This document shows, in pieces, positions 37,532 through 45,906 of a stretch of 64,000 nucleotides of DNA; within the stretch, counting starts at the first letter, position 1; each line of letters opens with the position of its first letter. The translations under genes and the position numbers were made by a program. Source of the DNA: Myxococcales bacterium (GTDB lineage Bacteria > Myxococcota_A > Polyangia > Palsa-1104 > JAEUJZ01); contig JAEUKB010000028.1 of NCBI GenBank assembly GCA_016794365.1, positions 124,001-188,000 on the forward strand, read 5' to 3'. Below the pieces are notes generated by a model, which saw nothing but the letters and a program-made list of their open reading frames with translations, was not told the origin of the DNA and did no database searches.

Positions 37532-38773
37532 ATGCAAAACGGACAGAACGGGCTTGGTCGAAACAACTCTGGACGTCGGCGTCCCTGGCTGCTCTCGGTG
37601 CTGGGTGCCACGGCGCTTTTGGGAGCCTGCGATGGCGCTCCCGTCGAGCAAGCCGCAGGTGAAGTCACCACGGACGAAGAGCAAAACTCGCTGGCACCTG
37701 ACGTTACGCCGCGCTGCGTCACGATCAAGGAAGGCGGCGCCACCAGCTGCAAAGACGAAAAGACCTGGCGTGGCTACGGCGAAGCGTCCTGTAAAGCCAA
37801 GGGGCTCGGCCTCAAGAGCGTCATGTTTGCCAACTCCTGTGGGATGGCGAGCTGGCGCGAAGCCACCTACACCTGCTGCGACGCGGTCACGCCTCCGCCG
37901 CCGCCTCCTCCGCCTCCTCCCGGTATGTGCCTCACCGAGGCGCTGAGCACCGCAGCCGGTCTCTGCATCGATGACTCTACCTGGAAGACCCGCGCTGAAG
38001 CGTTCTGCAAAGCCAAGGGTCTCTCGGTCAAGACTTTGGCCTTTGGCACCGCATGCCGTGCCTCGGGCGTCACCGGCCACATCGATGTCAAGGTCGAGTG
38101 CTGTGGCCCCACAACGCCGCCGCCTCCGCCGCCTCCTCCTCCCGGTATGTGCTTCGTCGAGCCGATGAAAGATCCGATGGGCGCTTGCCTGGATGACGCG
38201 GCGTGGAAGACCCGCGCTGAATCCGTCTGCAAAGCCAAGGGAACTACCGTCAAGAGCCTGGCCTTTGGCACCGTCTGCCGCACCATGACTGGCATCGGTC
38301 ACTCGGATGCCCGCGTCGAGTGCTGTGGACCGACCACGCCGCCGCCGCCTCCTCCTCCTCCTCCTCCTCCTCCTCCGCCCGTCGGTCGCTGCACCTGGAA
38401 TCCACTCCCGAGCATGGGTGTGTGCCGTCTACCGGATGTGTGGAAGCGCGAAGCGACGACGTTCTGTTCGACCAAGATGCAGACGCTGCACGATCTGAAG
38501 CTGGACAAGCCCTGCGCCATGGGTGGCTTCGTTGCGGCGGAAGCAGAGTGCTGCGACGTGACGACTCCACCGCCGCCACCGCCGCCGCCGCCATCGATGT
38601 GCGTCGGTGCCGTGATTGGCGATGCGACCAAGTGCCAGACCGAAGTCGCGCTCAAGAGCGAAGCCGAGCGGACCTGCAATGCGCGCGGCCTGAAGCTGAC
38701 GGCGTTTGCTGCCTTCGATCCTTGTGGCGCGATGGCGCAGTACCGACAAGCCAAGTTTACCTGCTGCAAATAA
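37532..38773 (+). CDS. lipoprotein with five six-cysteine repeats joined by polyproline linkers
   Basis: The protein has 413 residues. The signal peptide and lipobox LLGAC (Cys 33) precede five repeats at about 62-116, 133-191, 207-265, 287-341 and 357-412. Each has six Cys in the order C-x(7-11)-C-x(13)-C-x(15)-C-x(11-15)-CC, with a shared core like WKTRAEAFCKAKGLSVKTLAFG. Runs of about 9-14 prolines separate them and should act as stiff spacers, holding the modules off the membrane. The domain is not one I recognise. ATG at 37532 follows GGAGG at 37520-37524, which decides the start. A strong hairpin follows the stop. Confidence 0.8.
   Translation: MQNGQNGLGRNNSGRRRPWLLSVLGATALLGACDGAPVEQAAGEVTTDEEQNSLAPDVTPRCVTIKEGGATSCKDEKTWRGYGEASCKAKGLGLKSVMFANSCGMASWREATYTCCDAVTPPPPPPPPPPGMCLTEALSTAAGLCIDDSTWKTRAEAFCKAKGLSVKTLAFGTACRASGVTGHIDVKVECCGPTTPPPPPPPPPGMCFVEPMKDPMGACLDDAAWKTRAESVCKAKGTTVKSLAFGTVCRTMTGIGHSDARVECCGPTTPPPPPPPPPPPPPPVGRCTWNPLPSMGVCRLPDVWKREATTFCSTKMQTLHDLKLDKPCAMGGFVAAEAECCDVTTPPPPPPPPPSMCVGAVIGDATKCQTEVALKSEAERTCNARGLKLTAFAAFDPCGAMAQYRQAKFTCCK
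38348..38374 (+). repeat. (CCT)9 triplet run inside the longest polyproline linker
   Basis: Nine perfect CCT codons in frame. Slippage here would lengthen or shorten the linker by whole prolines without a frameshift. The other linkers use mixed CCG/CCT/CCA codons. Confidence 0.9.
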
Positions 38774-38781
38774 CGGCTCGC

Positions 38782-38862
38782 TCGCTCGGCGCCCCCTCGA
38801 TACCGCCGCCCCGGTTCGAGGCTTTTCTCCTTCTCGGCGGGCGCCGAGCGAACGGGGCTTTT
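38782..38862 (+). terminator. long-stem terminator after the Cys-repeat lipoprotein
   Basis: TCGCTCGGCGCCC (38782-38794) and GGGCGCCGAGCGA (38839-38851) form a perfect 13-bp stem. Inside its 44-base loop a second short stem (CCTCG with CGAGG) can form. CGGGGCTTTT follows. The position, 9 bp after the stop codon, fits intrinsic termination. Confidence 0.65.
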
Positions 38863-39134
38863 GTCCCACACCCACCGCGACTCCGCTGCACGTTTCCACA
38901 CAAAAAATTCATCGCCTGGTTCCGTAGGGTTCCTACACCCGCTGTACGGCGCGCACTTGGACTGGTTGGTCCAGTTGCGCTTGAAACCACAGTTTCAAAA
39001 CGTATCTCAAATTACTTATATAAATTGGATGTAAAATGAGCTTGTCATCCGTCAACACCTGGCGGCTTGGTATGGATTTCTCGTCTGAGAAATCCTGCCC
39101 TGAACCAGACCATTAACACTTCAGGGGAGCGCGT
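38863..39134 (+). promoter_or_regulatory. leader region of the TSP3/VWA gene with several inverted repeats
   Basis: This gene-free stretch holds TGGAC-N6-GTCCA (38958-38973), TTGAAAC-CACA-GTTTCAA (38981-38998, perfect), and an AT-rich block with TTATATAAAT around 39013-39023 that is the best promoter candidate. A 9-bp hairpin GGATTTCTC-GTCT-GAGAAATCC (39074-39095) then lies 40 bp before the ATG. AGGGGAG (39123-39129) is the ribosome-binding site. The 7-bp repeat looks like an operator and the hairpin like a leader RNA structure. Confidence 0.5.
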
Positions 39135-41267
39135 ATGAATCGCAATAAATACCGTTGGATTATTAACCCTTTGTTTCTGCTCTTTACCGCGACCTGCGGT
39201 GAAAACAACATCAGCGGCAGTAGCTGCCTCTCGGGCGTCGATAGCGACAGCGACGGTCTCACCGACGACGTAGAATGCAGCGCGGGCACCGACCCGAACA
39301 ACGCTGACAGCGATGGCGATGGCGTCTCCGACGGTCAAGAAGTGGCAGCAGGAGCCAACCCGAACTCGACCGACTCTGACAACGATGGCGTTCCAGACAG
39401 CGTCGAGTTTGGCTATCCCAAGGCCTGCATTGCGTCGGACAACTTCGCGCAGCGACGGCCCGCTCCCGCTTGCACCACCAACGAGGAATGCCAGCCGGGC
39501 GAGATGTGCAAAGGTCTGGATCCAACCAAGAGTGACAGCGACGGCGACGGCGTGCCCGATGGTCAGGAAGATCGCAACTTCGACGGAAGCATCGACACAG
39601 TCGGTGGTGAGACGGATCCTCGGCTGTGGGATACCGACGGCGATGGCAGCTCGGACAAGGACACCGGATCGAAGATCTGCCGTCCCGACGGACTTGGCAA
39701 CGTCACCATCGATCAGGTCTCGGGCGCATCGCACCAGCTTGGCTACGACCCGATCTTCGGTGCGGACAAGAAGGTCCAGGGCGCAAACAACTCTGGCGCG
39801 ATTGTCGTCGATGACAGCGCAACCGGCGTCGCGGGTCTGTCGGTATCGAAGCTGACCTCGACGGCGGATGTTCGAGCCGATGCCACCGCAGCGGAAGCCG
39901 TGGTCACGACCGAGCTACCGAAGATTGCAGGCACCGCAGTCATCCCAGTTCTCGTCGGACGAGCGCTGACCACGCACGAAAACTTCCCGGCGGTCACCTC
40001 GACGTACCGAATCACCACAGCGGCGGGCGGCAATGCATCGCGACTGCGCGATCAGCTCGTGAACGGCTTCATCAGCGTGGCAGCTCCAGGTGGATCGACC
40101 GTCGGTGCAGCCACGGAGTTCTACCTGGATATCACCACCGTTCGCCGCACTGGCGCGGTCGATATCATCGTCGCTGTCTCGCCACGAACGCTGTATGACG
40201 ATGCCACCAAGCCGACGGCGATTCGCGTAAACGATCTGGTGAACTCGACGGGCGTTGCCGCTCCGAACAAGACGCTCGACTATCGCTGCCAGGGCTTTAA
40301 GGCCGATCGCAACCCGACGGCGGACTTCTTGTGGACCGTCGATACCTCGGGATCGATGGGACCGTATCAGACGGCGCTGGGCAACACCGCCAATGCCTTC
40401 GTCAACCGTCTGAAGAGCGCAGGCGTCGATATGCGCGTCGGTGTCGTGACCGCAGGTTATCAGCCGATCAACTTCACCACACCGGGCTTCAAGTTCATCA
40501 ACGGCAGCAGCACGACGGCAGCGCTCGATCTGTGCCGTCAAGTGACCTCGAACGGACTTGGCAAGTGCCCGCTCGATGCAGCCGAGACGCTGAGCCCGTA
40601 TCCGATGGGCGGCAATCAGGAAGAGCCCGTTGCAGGCGGACTCGTCCTGCACAACCAGTTCAAGAAGAACGCGGCGATGGGCAACACCAACGTCGATCAG
40701 ATCTTCCGCGCAGGAGCCACCAAGGTTGTGTTTGCGGTCACCGACGAACCGGGCTCGAACGACTTCAGCCGTTACTTTGCTTCTGCTCAAGATCCCGACA
40801 CGGGCATGGCGTTCGGCACGGCCTACAACGCGACGACGCTCGCCAACATCGTGAACTACTTTAAGCGCAACAACGTGCTGCTGTTTGGCTATGTGCCGGT
40901 GAACACCACGCGCAACTGCACGACGACGCTCAATGTTGCTGACTTGCCGCGCTGCGTCATCGAGACCTCGGGCGGCGCTGCGATTCCGATCGCCACCACC
41001 TTCAACCAGGCTGACATCGACGCTGGCATGAACCGGATCGTGGACGCCGTGGCCGGAGCCGCCAGCCAGTACAAGCTGCTGCGCTCGCCGATCACCAGCA
41101 CGATCAAGGTCAATGTTCGCAACACCGACGTTCCGCGCTCGCGGCTCGACGGCTTCGACTATGACCCGGTCTCGAAGGCGATCGTGTTCTACGGCACCAA
41201 CTACCGTCCGCAGATCGGCGATCAGGTCTACATCTCGTACCGCGTGTGGGCAGGCTCGACGAACTAA
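39135..41267 (+). CDS. lipoprotein with thrombospondin type-3 repeats and a VWA domain
   Basis: The protein has 710 residues. The signal peptide ends in TATC (Cys 21). Residues 30-185 hold several Ca2+-binding type-3 repeats (DSDSDGLTDD, DSDGDGVSDGQE, DSDNDGVPDS, DSDGDGVPDGQE, DTDGDGSSD), interrupted by a Cys-rich loop CTTNEECQPGEMC. A beta-rich region follows, then a von Willebrand A-like domain from about residue 393 with the metal site VDTSGSM. A C-terminal beta domain with IGDQVYISYRVW closes it. It is a surface-exposed, calcium-stiffened adhesion-type protein. The structured leader suggests tight regulation. Its stop directly abuts the stop of the convergent ceramidase-like gene. Confidence 0.85.
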   Translation: MNRNKYRWIINPLFLLFTATCGENNISGSSCLSGVDSDSDGLTDDVECSAGTDPNNADSDGDGVSDGQEVAAGANPNSTDSDNDGVPDSVEFGYPKACIASDNFAQRRPAPACTTNEECQPGEMCKGLDPTKSDSDGDGVPDGQEDRNFDGSIDTVGGETDPRLWDTDGDGSSDKDTGSKICRPDGLGNVTIDQVSGASHQLGYDPIFGADKKVQGANNSGAIVVDDSATGVAGLSVSKLTSTADVRADATAAEAVVTTELPKIAGTAVIPVLVGRALTTHENFPAVTSTYRITTAAGGNASRLRDQLVNGFISVAAPGGSTVGAATEFYLDITTVRRTGAVDIIVAVSPRTLYDDATKPTAIRVNDLVNSTGVAAPNKTLDYRCQGFKADRNPTADFLWTVDTSGSMGPYQTALGNTANAFVNRLKSAGVDMRVGVVTAGYQPINFTTPGFKFINGSSTTAALDLCRQVTSNGLGKCPLDAAETLSPYPMGGNQEEPVAGGLVLHNQFKKNAAMGNTNVDQIFRAGATKVVFAVTDEPGSNDFSRYFASAQDPDTGMAFGTAYNATTLANIVNYFKRNNVLLFGYVPVNTTRNCTTTLNVADLPRCVIETSGGAAIPIATTFNQADIDAGMNRIVDAVAGAASQYKLLRSPITSTIKVNVRNTDVPRSRLDGFDYDPVSKAIVFYGTNYRPQIGDQVYISYRVWAGSTN

Positions 41268-43931
41268 CTAGCTGACGCTGAGGCTGCCGCGATTTCCGGC
41301 GGCATCCTCGACTTCGAGCTGCACACCTGCGCTGACATCCAGCGTCGTATCCACCGAAAAGCTGCCATCGACTGACATCACCGTCAGCGTCTCGCTCTTG
41401 GCGCGACTTCTGATCGTGACTTGCAGGCTTCCCACGACGGGAACGCTGCCATCGCTGGGACCGGTTAGTCGCAGCAAACGGAAGCCATCCCCGACGGGAT
41501 AGCTTGCTTGACCCGAGATCTTTGCGCCCGTGCGCGACGCCATCAGCTTGACTGCATCACTTGCGACGACGGAAAACGGCTGGCTGCTCACACGATACGG
41601 CTTGCCCTGGCTGGTTCCCGTCACGGAAAAGCGATAACGCCCGAGCGGCACCGACAGCGCAGCCTGAAGTCCGATGCTGGTCTCTGTGGACCAGCCCGTC
41701 GCTTGCCACTCGGCCACCCAGTAGTGCGCCTGCGCTTTGCCTGGCTCTGCATCGATCGGATTCGGCGTGTAGGTCAGCAAGATGTCGCGGCCTCGGCTGC
41801 CGACCACGCGACCTGTGCGATTTCGCACTTCCGCAAACATCCCACTTCCTGGTGTCGTCTCGCGCTCGAGGCTGACCTGGGGCTGATCTTCTTCCGCGTC
41901 GCCACCGTAGAACACAAAGGTCGCTCGGCCGCTGACCCGCGTCACCTGCGCCTGCGGCTGCGCTTGTCCGGGCAGGTTTTTGTGCGTACGAACATACAGC
42001 TCAGGAGGAATGCTCGTCGGAACCTGTCCAGCCAGCGTCGTGCTTGCGATCTTGGGCGGCTGCACGCTCTTTGGCACAAACTGAAGCCGATCAAACCGCT
42101 GGCCACCGGCACCCACACCGCCCGATTCCGCGTCTTCACGCTCGGGCGATAGCGCCAGCTTCAGCAGATCCAGCGAGCGCTCCATCAGCCACTCTCCTTC
42201 GAGCGGCCCGAAGATGTTGATCGACGGCTCGTAGCCACCTTGCAGCCAGTTTTCGACATCGAGCAGATACCCGATGTGACCTTGCGAATAGCCCATCACA
42301 AACGTGCGATCCGGTCCGATCGGCGAGCGCTGACGCAGCAAGTCCGCCAGTCGTGACACCGGCTCACCGGGCAGCGTCGCCCACAGCAGCGTCTCTGCAT
42401 CGAGCTTTTCTTCCGTCGGAGCACCGCTTCCGTTCACGCTGCGCAACACCAGCGGAATGCCCGACAGTCGCAGCGCCGAAAGCGTCGTCCGCGTGGTCTC
42501 ACAGGTTGGCAGCGGCGGCTCCGGTACCTTCAAGATCGCGGAAATGAAGCGCTGCGCCGCACCCAGCTCTGCGCACGAAGCATACGGAGCCCCTTTTGCG
42601 CCACTGATGCCATCGACCGGAAGCATCGCTTTTTTGTCGCCACACAGACCCGCAGCGACAGGAACATTGAACTGCTCAATCGGTCCGCGCGCCTTTCCAT
42701 TTTCGTCAAAGATCGCGGACGGACTCGAATCGATTTCGCGCTGTGGATCGTAGGGCGCATAGCGGAGTCCGTTTCGCACGCTGATGTCGCGTCCGTTTTT
42801 CACCGAGCGCGTCACCACTTCCAGCGCAGCTCTCGAGGTCGTCTTCACCGACTTCCACAGATCGAAGATACGCGGCGCGGCCAGCTCTCCGAGCGATTCC
42901 ATCCGAGCAAAGTTGGTACACAGCGTCGTCTTGTCATCACAGCGACCGAGTCCGCCCCGACCTTGCGGCGATGCGTCTCCGGCTGGACCTTGAACGTGCA
43001 TCACCAGCACCGGACGATCGAAGCGCTCTTCCAGCGCCAGCTCGATGTGACCGCTGGCATCGGTGGAAATCAGCGAGTTGTCATCGCCGCCCACCGTTCC
43101 GTGAATCGGAAAGCTCGTCACCACCGCGAGCGGCTGGTTCGCTTCATCATCGACCCGCAGCACAAGGAGCCGCTGCTCTTTGTGCTTTCCAGTCGGCTTG
43201 CCATCCGGTCCCGGCAGCTTGTCATCGTCGCCGCGTCGATCGGCATAGATCTCATCGGACTTGTCCCAGCCGTCCCAGATGCCCGCGCCGATCTTCGCAG
43301 GACGCGCCGCTTGCCGAGCCGCCAGCACCGCCTGCGTCGCCGACTTGAGCAGCCGCTGATACTGCTCTTCTGCAAACAGATCGAACCCGAGCGACAGATG
43401 AAAGGTTCCTTGAAACGTGCCCGGTCCAGCGTGTGTGTGACTGCTCGTAACGAGGACGCGACCGCGCGCGTTCTTCATGCCCGCTTGGATCAGCGCGGCT
43501 TCCAGATCGAATACCAAGCGATCAAACGCGACACACAAGTCGGCTTTCACCAAAATGGTCGGTTCCGTGCCCGCTTGTAGATACAGCGCACGCAAGAGCG
43601 GACTTGTCTGCACACCAGCGGAAGGAACGAATGCTTTGGCGTGTGGACTGCGACGATCATCGGGAGCCCGTCCGCCGAGCGCTTTCATCCGCGCGGTGTA
43701 GCCTCCCATTGGCGTTCCGACGGGCAGATCGATGCGCGCTTCCGCTGTTCCGGCCAGCACTTGTCCGGCTGCGATGCGCTCTCCGATGCCCGAAGGAAGT
43801 GGCGCTGCTTCATACGTACACGAAGCATCCGTAGAAGGAGGATCGGCCAGATCCGGACTGTCCATCAAAGCAGGTTCGGAACACGCGGCCAGCGCCGCAG
43901 ACAGGATGAGCAGGCGGGAAGAAGTTCTCAT
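41268..43931 (-). CDS. neutral/alkaline ceramidase-family lipoprotein
   Basis: The protein has 887 residues. The signal peptide and lipobox LAAC (Cys 17) are visible. AEARIDLPVGTPMGGYTAR, VLVTSSHTHAGPGTF, FPIHGTVGGDDNSLISTDASG and MHVQGPAGDASPQ follow the ceramidase N-terminal domain, whose His residues bind zinc. A C-terminal beta domain and an Ig-like tail (EVEDAAGNRGSLSVS) follow. The family cleaves the amide of ceramide; whether this divergent member does so is inference. ATG at 43931 is chosen because it gives a clean signal peptide; the open frame runs on upstream to 44147 inside the metalloprotease gene. It lies 61 bp downstream of that gene on the same strand. Confidence 0.8.
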   Translation of the reverse strand: MRTSSRLLILSAALAACSEPALMDSPDLADPPSTDASCTYEAAPLPSGIGERIAAGQVLAGTAEARIDLPVGTPMGGYTARMKALGGRAPDDRRSPHAKAFVPSAGVQTSPLLRALYLQAGTEPTILVKADLCVAFDRLVFDLEAALIQAGMKNARGRVLVTSSHTHAGPGTFQGTFHLSLGFDLFAEEQYQRLLKSATQAVLAARQAARPAKIGAGIWDGWDKSDEIYADRRGDDDKLPGPDGKPTGKHKEQRLLVLRVDDEANQPLAVVTSFPIHGTVGGDDNSLISTDASGHIELALEERFDRPVLVMHVQGPAGDASPQGRGGLGRCDDKTTLCTNFARMESLGELAAPRIFDLWKSVKTTSRAALEVVTRSVKNGRDISVRNGLRYAPYDPQREIDSSPSAIFDENGKARGPIEQFNVPVAAGLCGDKKAMLPVDGISGAKGAPYASCAELGAAQRFISAILKVPEPPLPTCETTRTTLSALRLSGIPLVLRSVNGSGAPTEEKLDAETLLWATLPGEPVSRLADLLRQRSPIGPDRTFVMGYSQGHIGYLLDVENWLQGGYEPSINIFGPLEGEWLMERSLDLLKLALSPEREDAESGGVGAGGQRFDRLQFVPKSVQPPKIASTTLAGQVPTSIPPELYVRTHKNLPGQAQPQAQVTRVSGRATFVFYGGDAEEDQPQVSLERETTPGSGMFAEVRNRTGRVVGSRGRDILLTYTPNPIDAEPGKAQAHYWVAEWQATGWSTETSIGLQAALSVPLGRYRFSVTGTSQGKPYRVSSQPFSVVASDAVKLMASRTGAKISGQASYPVGDGFRLLRLTGPSDGSVPVVGSLQVTIRSRAKSETLTVMSVDGSFSVDTTLDVSAGVQLEVEDAAGNRGSLSVS

Positions 43932-43992
43932 CAGCAGCAAGTCTCCGGGCGCGCAAGGTGGGGACAGCGCCCCAAGCAAAACGAGTGTGCGA

Positions 43993-45891
43993 CTACAGCG
44001 CGGGACCGGATCGACGACGACGCGTCGCGGCCCACAGACCCAGCAGAACGACCGCCGCAGCACCGCCGAACAGACGCACGCCGCTTGATTCGGACCGCGT
44101 AGAAGGATCCGCAACCGAGCAGCCGGACTCCGTGGCACCCAGCTCACCCGCGCCGAGCATCACGCAGCGAGGTTTGTTTCCAGTGGCCCCATCGGTGGAA
44201 GCACACTGCATCGTCGCTGGACAAGCCCATGCGACCGCTGGATCACACGCCTTGGTGCAGTAACGTGGTGCCTTCGGATCTGCGCTGGGCGCGCTGCACT
44301 CTCCGGTGGCGCAGTCTTGGTTGCGCGTACACTTGCCACCGAGCGCTCCCACTTTCGGCGTCGCGCGGCTGTACATCTGCGGTAGGCACGTTCCATCGAC
44401 GCACTCCAGGCCACCGGCGCACAGTCGATCCGCCGTGCAGTAGTGCGTACAGATCTGACCCACCGACGTCATCGCGCAGATTCCGCCTTTGCAGTCGCTG
44501 CTCTTGTCGCAGGCCTGACCGTACGGACGGAGTCCATCATCCGGCATTCCGGTCGGGCTCGGCGGCGTCGGTGCCGGTGTCACGCAGGTATTGTTCGTGC
44601 ATCGCTGTCCCGGCGCGCAGTCATTGGGAACGGCACACGTCGGAGTCGCCGCCACGACGCGAACCGAGGTAAACGAGACGTTTCCGACTCGATCGTACGC
44701 CGTCGCGGTCACTTGATAGGAACCGGCGGACGACAAGCGAACCTGTGCGGAAGACTGCGGAGGACGAAGCTCTGCCACCGGATGATTGCCGCGCGCTTTT
44801 CCGCCATCGACACGACTGACGCTCAGCGTGACGTGATCAATGCCGCGATCCGCCGAAGACTGCACCGCGATGGTCAGGTCTTTGCCGACGGACTCTCCTT
44901 CTTGCGGGCTCAGCAGCTTCACCTGCGGAGGATTCGCCATGCCCGGCGCTTCACCCTGACGCGTTCCGAGGTTTTCGATGAGCACCTTCTTGCTGTCTTG
45001 GTAGTCACCGTTTTTGAAGCCACACGGACCCGGATCCGCCGCGAGTCCACCCAAAAAGCCATCCACCACCGACACGCTCGGATACATGATGTCTTTGGGA
45101 TTTTGGACGTGGCCAAGTCCGTACGCGTGACCGGCTTCGTGCGCGATCGTGACCGCAACCTGATCCGGGTTTTCCTTGAGCGATCGAGAGAACGCAAAGT
45201 TGGCATTCGTCTCGTTGTTGTTCTTGCAGTCACCGGGCGAGATTCCGACCACACCACCGCCGTAACCGACATCGCTCTTGTCGCCACCGACCAGCGTCAT
45301 CTGATAATCGCCGCTCAGCGGACGGCTCATCACCACATCCACGTCGATGTCCGCGTACCACTTTTGAACCTGACGATGGATCTTCAAGATCGCTTCGCTG
45401 CGCTGCGCATTGCCCGGATCGTAGGCATCCATTTCCACGACGCCTTGGTTTTTGAAACCCGTGTCGCGGATCATGTCGTTTTCGAGCGCGTTGTCTCCGA
45501 CGCGAATGTCGGCACCTTCATAGTTCACAAACAGGACGTGACGACCGTTTGCACCGAGCGCTTCTCCGACCAGCGGCTTTTTCTTTTTCTGACAGCTTGA
45601 GCCCGGCAGGATCACTTGGTCGCCGCCGATGATGGTGATCTCTGATGGAGACAGCCCACCAGATTCCCGACAAACATCGACTGGTTGCGAAAACCCGGAA
45701 GGATCTGCGCTGCGCTCCATTTCGGCGGGACCGGTTGCTGTTCCGCAGCCCCAAGCCGCTGTCATCCCCAAGATGAGCGACAAAGTGCCCAGTTTGGCAT
45801 GGCGCAACGTACCGATTTCCCGTCGAGAACCGCAGCGAGTGGCTGTAGGCAAACGTCCGATGTGCATGCGTGCAACGTACATGGACTGCAT
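43993..45891 (-). CDS. secreted matrixin-type zinc metalloprotease with MYXO-CTERM-like anchor
   Basis: The protein has 632 residues. An N-terminal hydrophobic segment (LGTLSLILGMTAAWGC) is a signal or lipoprotein signal. The protease domain has HEAGHAYGLGH with three zinc-binding His, and the Met-turn DIMYPS. A beta domain (about 300-410) and three Cys-rich loops (such as CAVPNDCAPGQRC) follow. The end reads SGCSVADPS, a hydrophobic helix and TRRRRSG, the Cys-helix-Arg pattern of MYXO-CTERM surface anchoring. ATG at 45891 is one of several possible starts (45882, 45867). It is likely co-transcribed with the ceramidase-like gene. Confidence 0.85.
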   Translation of the reverse strand: MQSMYVARMHIGRLPTATRCGSRREIGTLRHAKLGTLSLILGMTAAWGCGTATGPAEMERSADPSGFSQPVDVCRESGGLSPSEITIIGGDQVILPGSSCQKKKKPLVGEALGANGRHVLFVNYEGADIRVGDNALENDMIRDTGFKNQGVVEMDAYDPGNAQRSEAILKIHRQVQKWYADIDVDVVMSRPLSGDYQMTLVGGDKSDVGYGGGVVGISPGDCKNNNETNANFAFSRSLKENPDQVAVTIAHEAGHAYGLGHVQNPKDIMYPSVSVVDGFLGGLAADPGPCGFKNGDYQDSKKVLIENLGTRQGEAPGMANPPQVKLLSPQEGESVGKDLTIAVQSSADRGIDHVTLSVSRVDGGKARGNHPVAELRPPQSSAQVRLSSAGSYQVTATAYDRVGNVSFTSVRVVAATPTCAVPNDCAPGQRCTNNTCVTPAPTPPSPTGMPDDGLRPYGQACDKSSDCKGGICAMTSVGQICTHYCTADRLCAGGLECVDGTCLPQMYSRATPKVGALGGKCTRNQDCATGECSAPSADPKAPRYCTKACDPAVAWACPATMQCASTDGATGNKPRCVMLGAGELGATESGCSVADPSTRSESSGVRLFGGAAAVVLLGLWAATRRRRSGPAL

Positions 45892-45906
45892 CGGCAAGGG
45901 AAGTGG

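Noticed and set aside
37895..38593. Regularly spaced repeats resembling a CRISPR array
   Set aside because: They are polyproline codons between coding repeats in one open frame, without conserved direct repeats.
43932..44147. 5' extension of the ceramidase-like gene
   Set aside because: It would remove the signal peptide from the N-terminus and lies wholly within the metalloprotease coding end.
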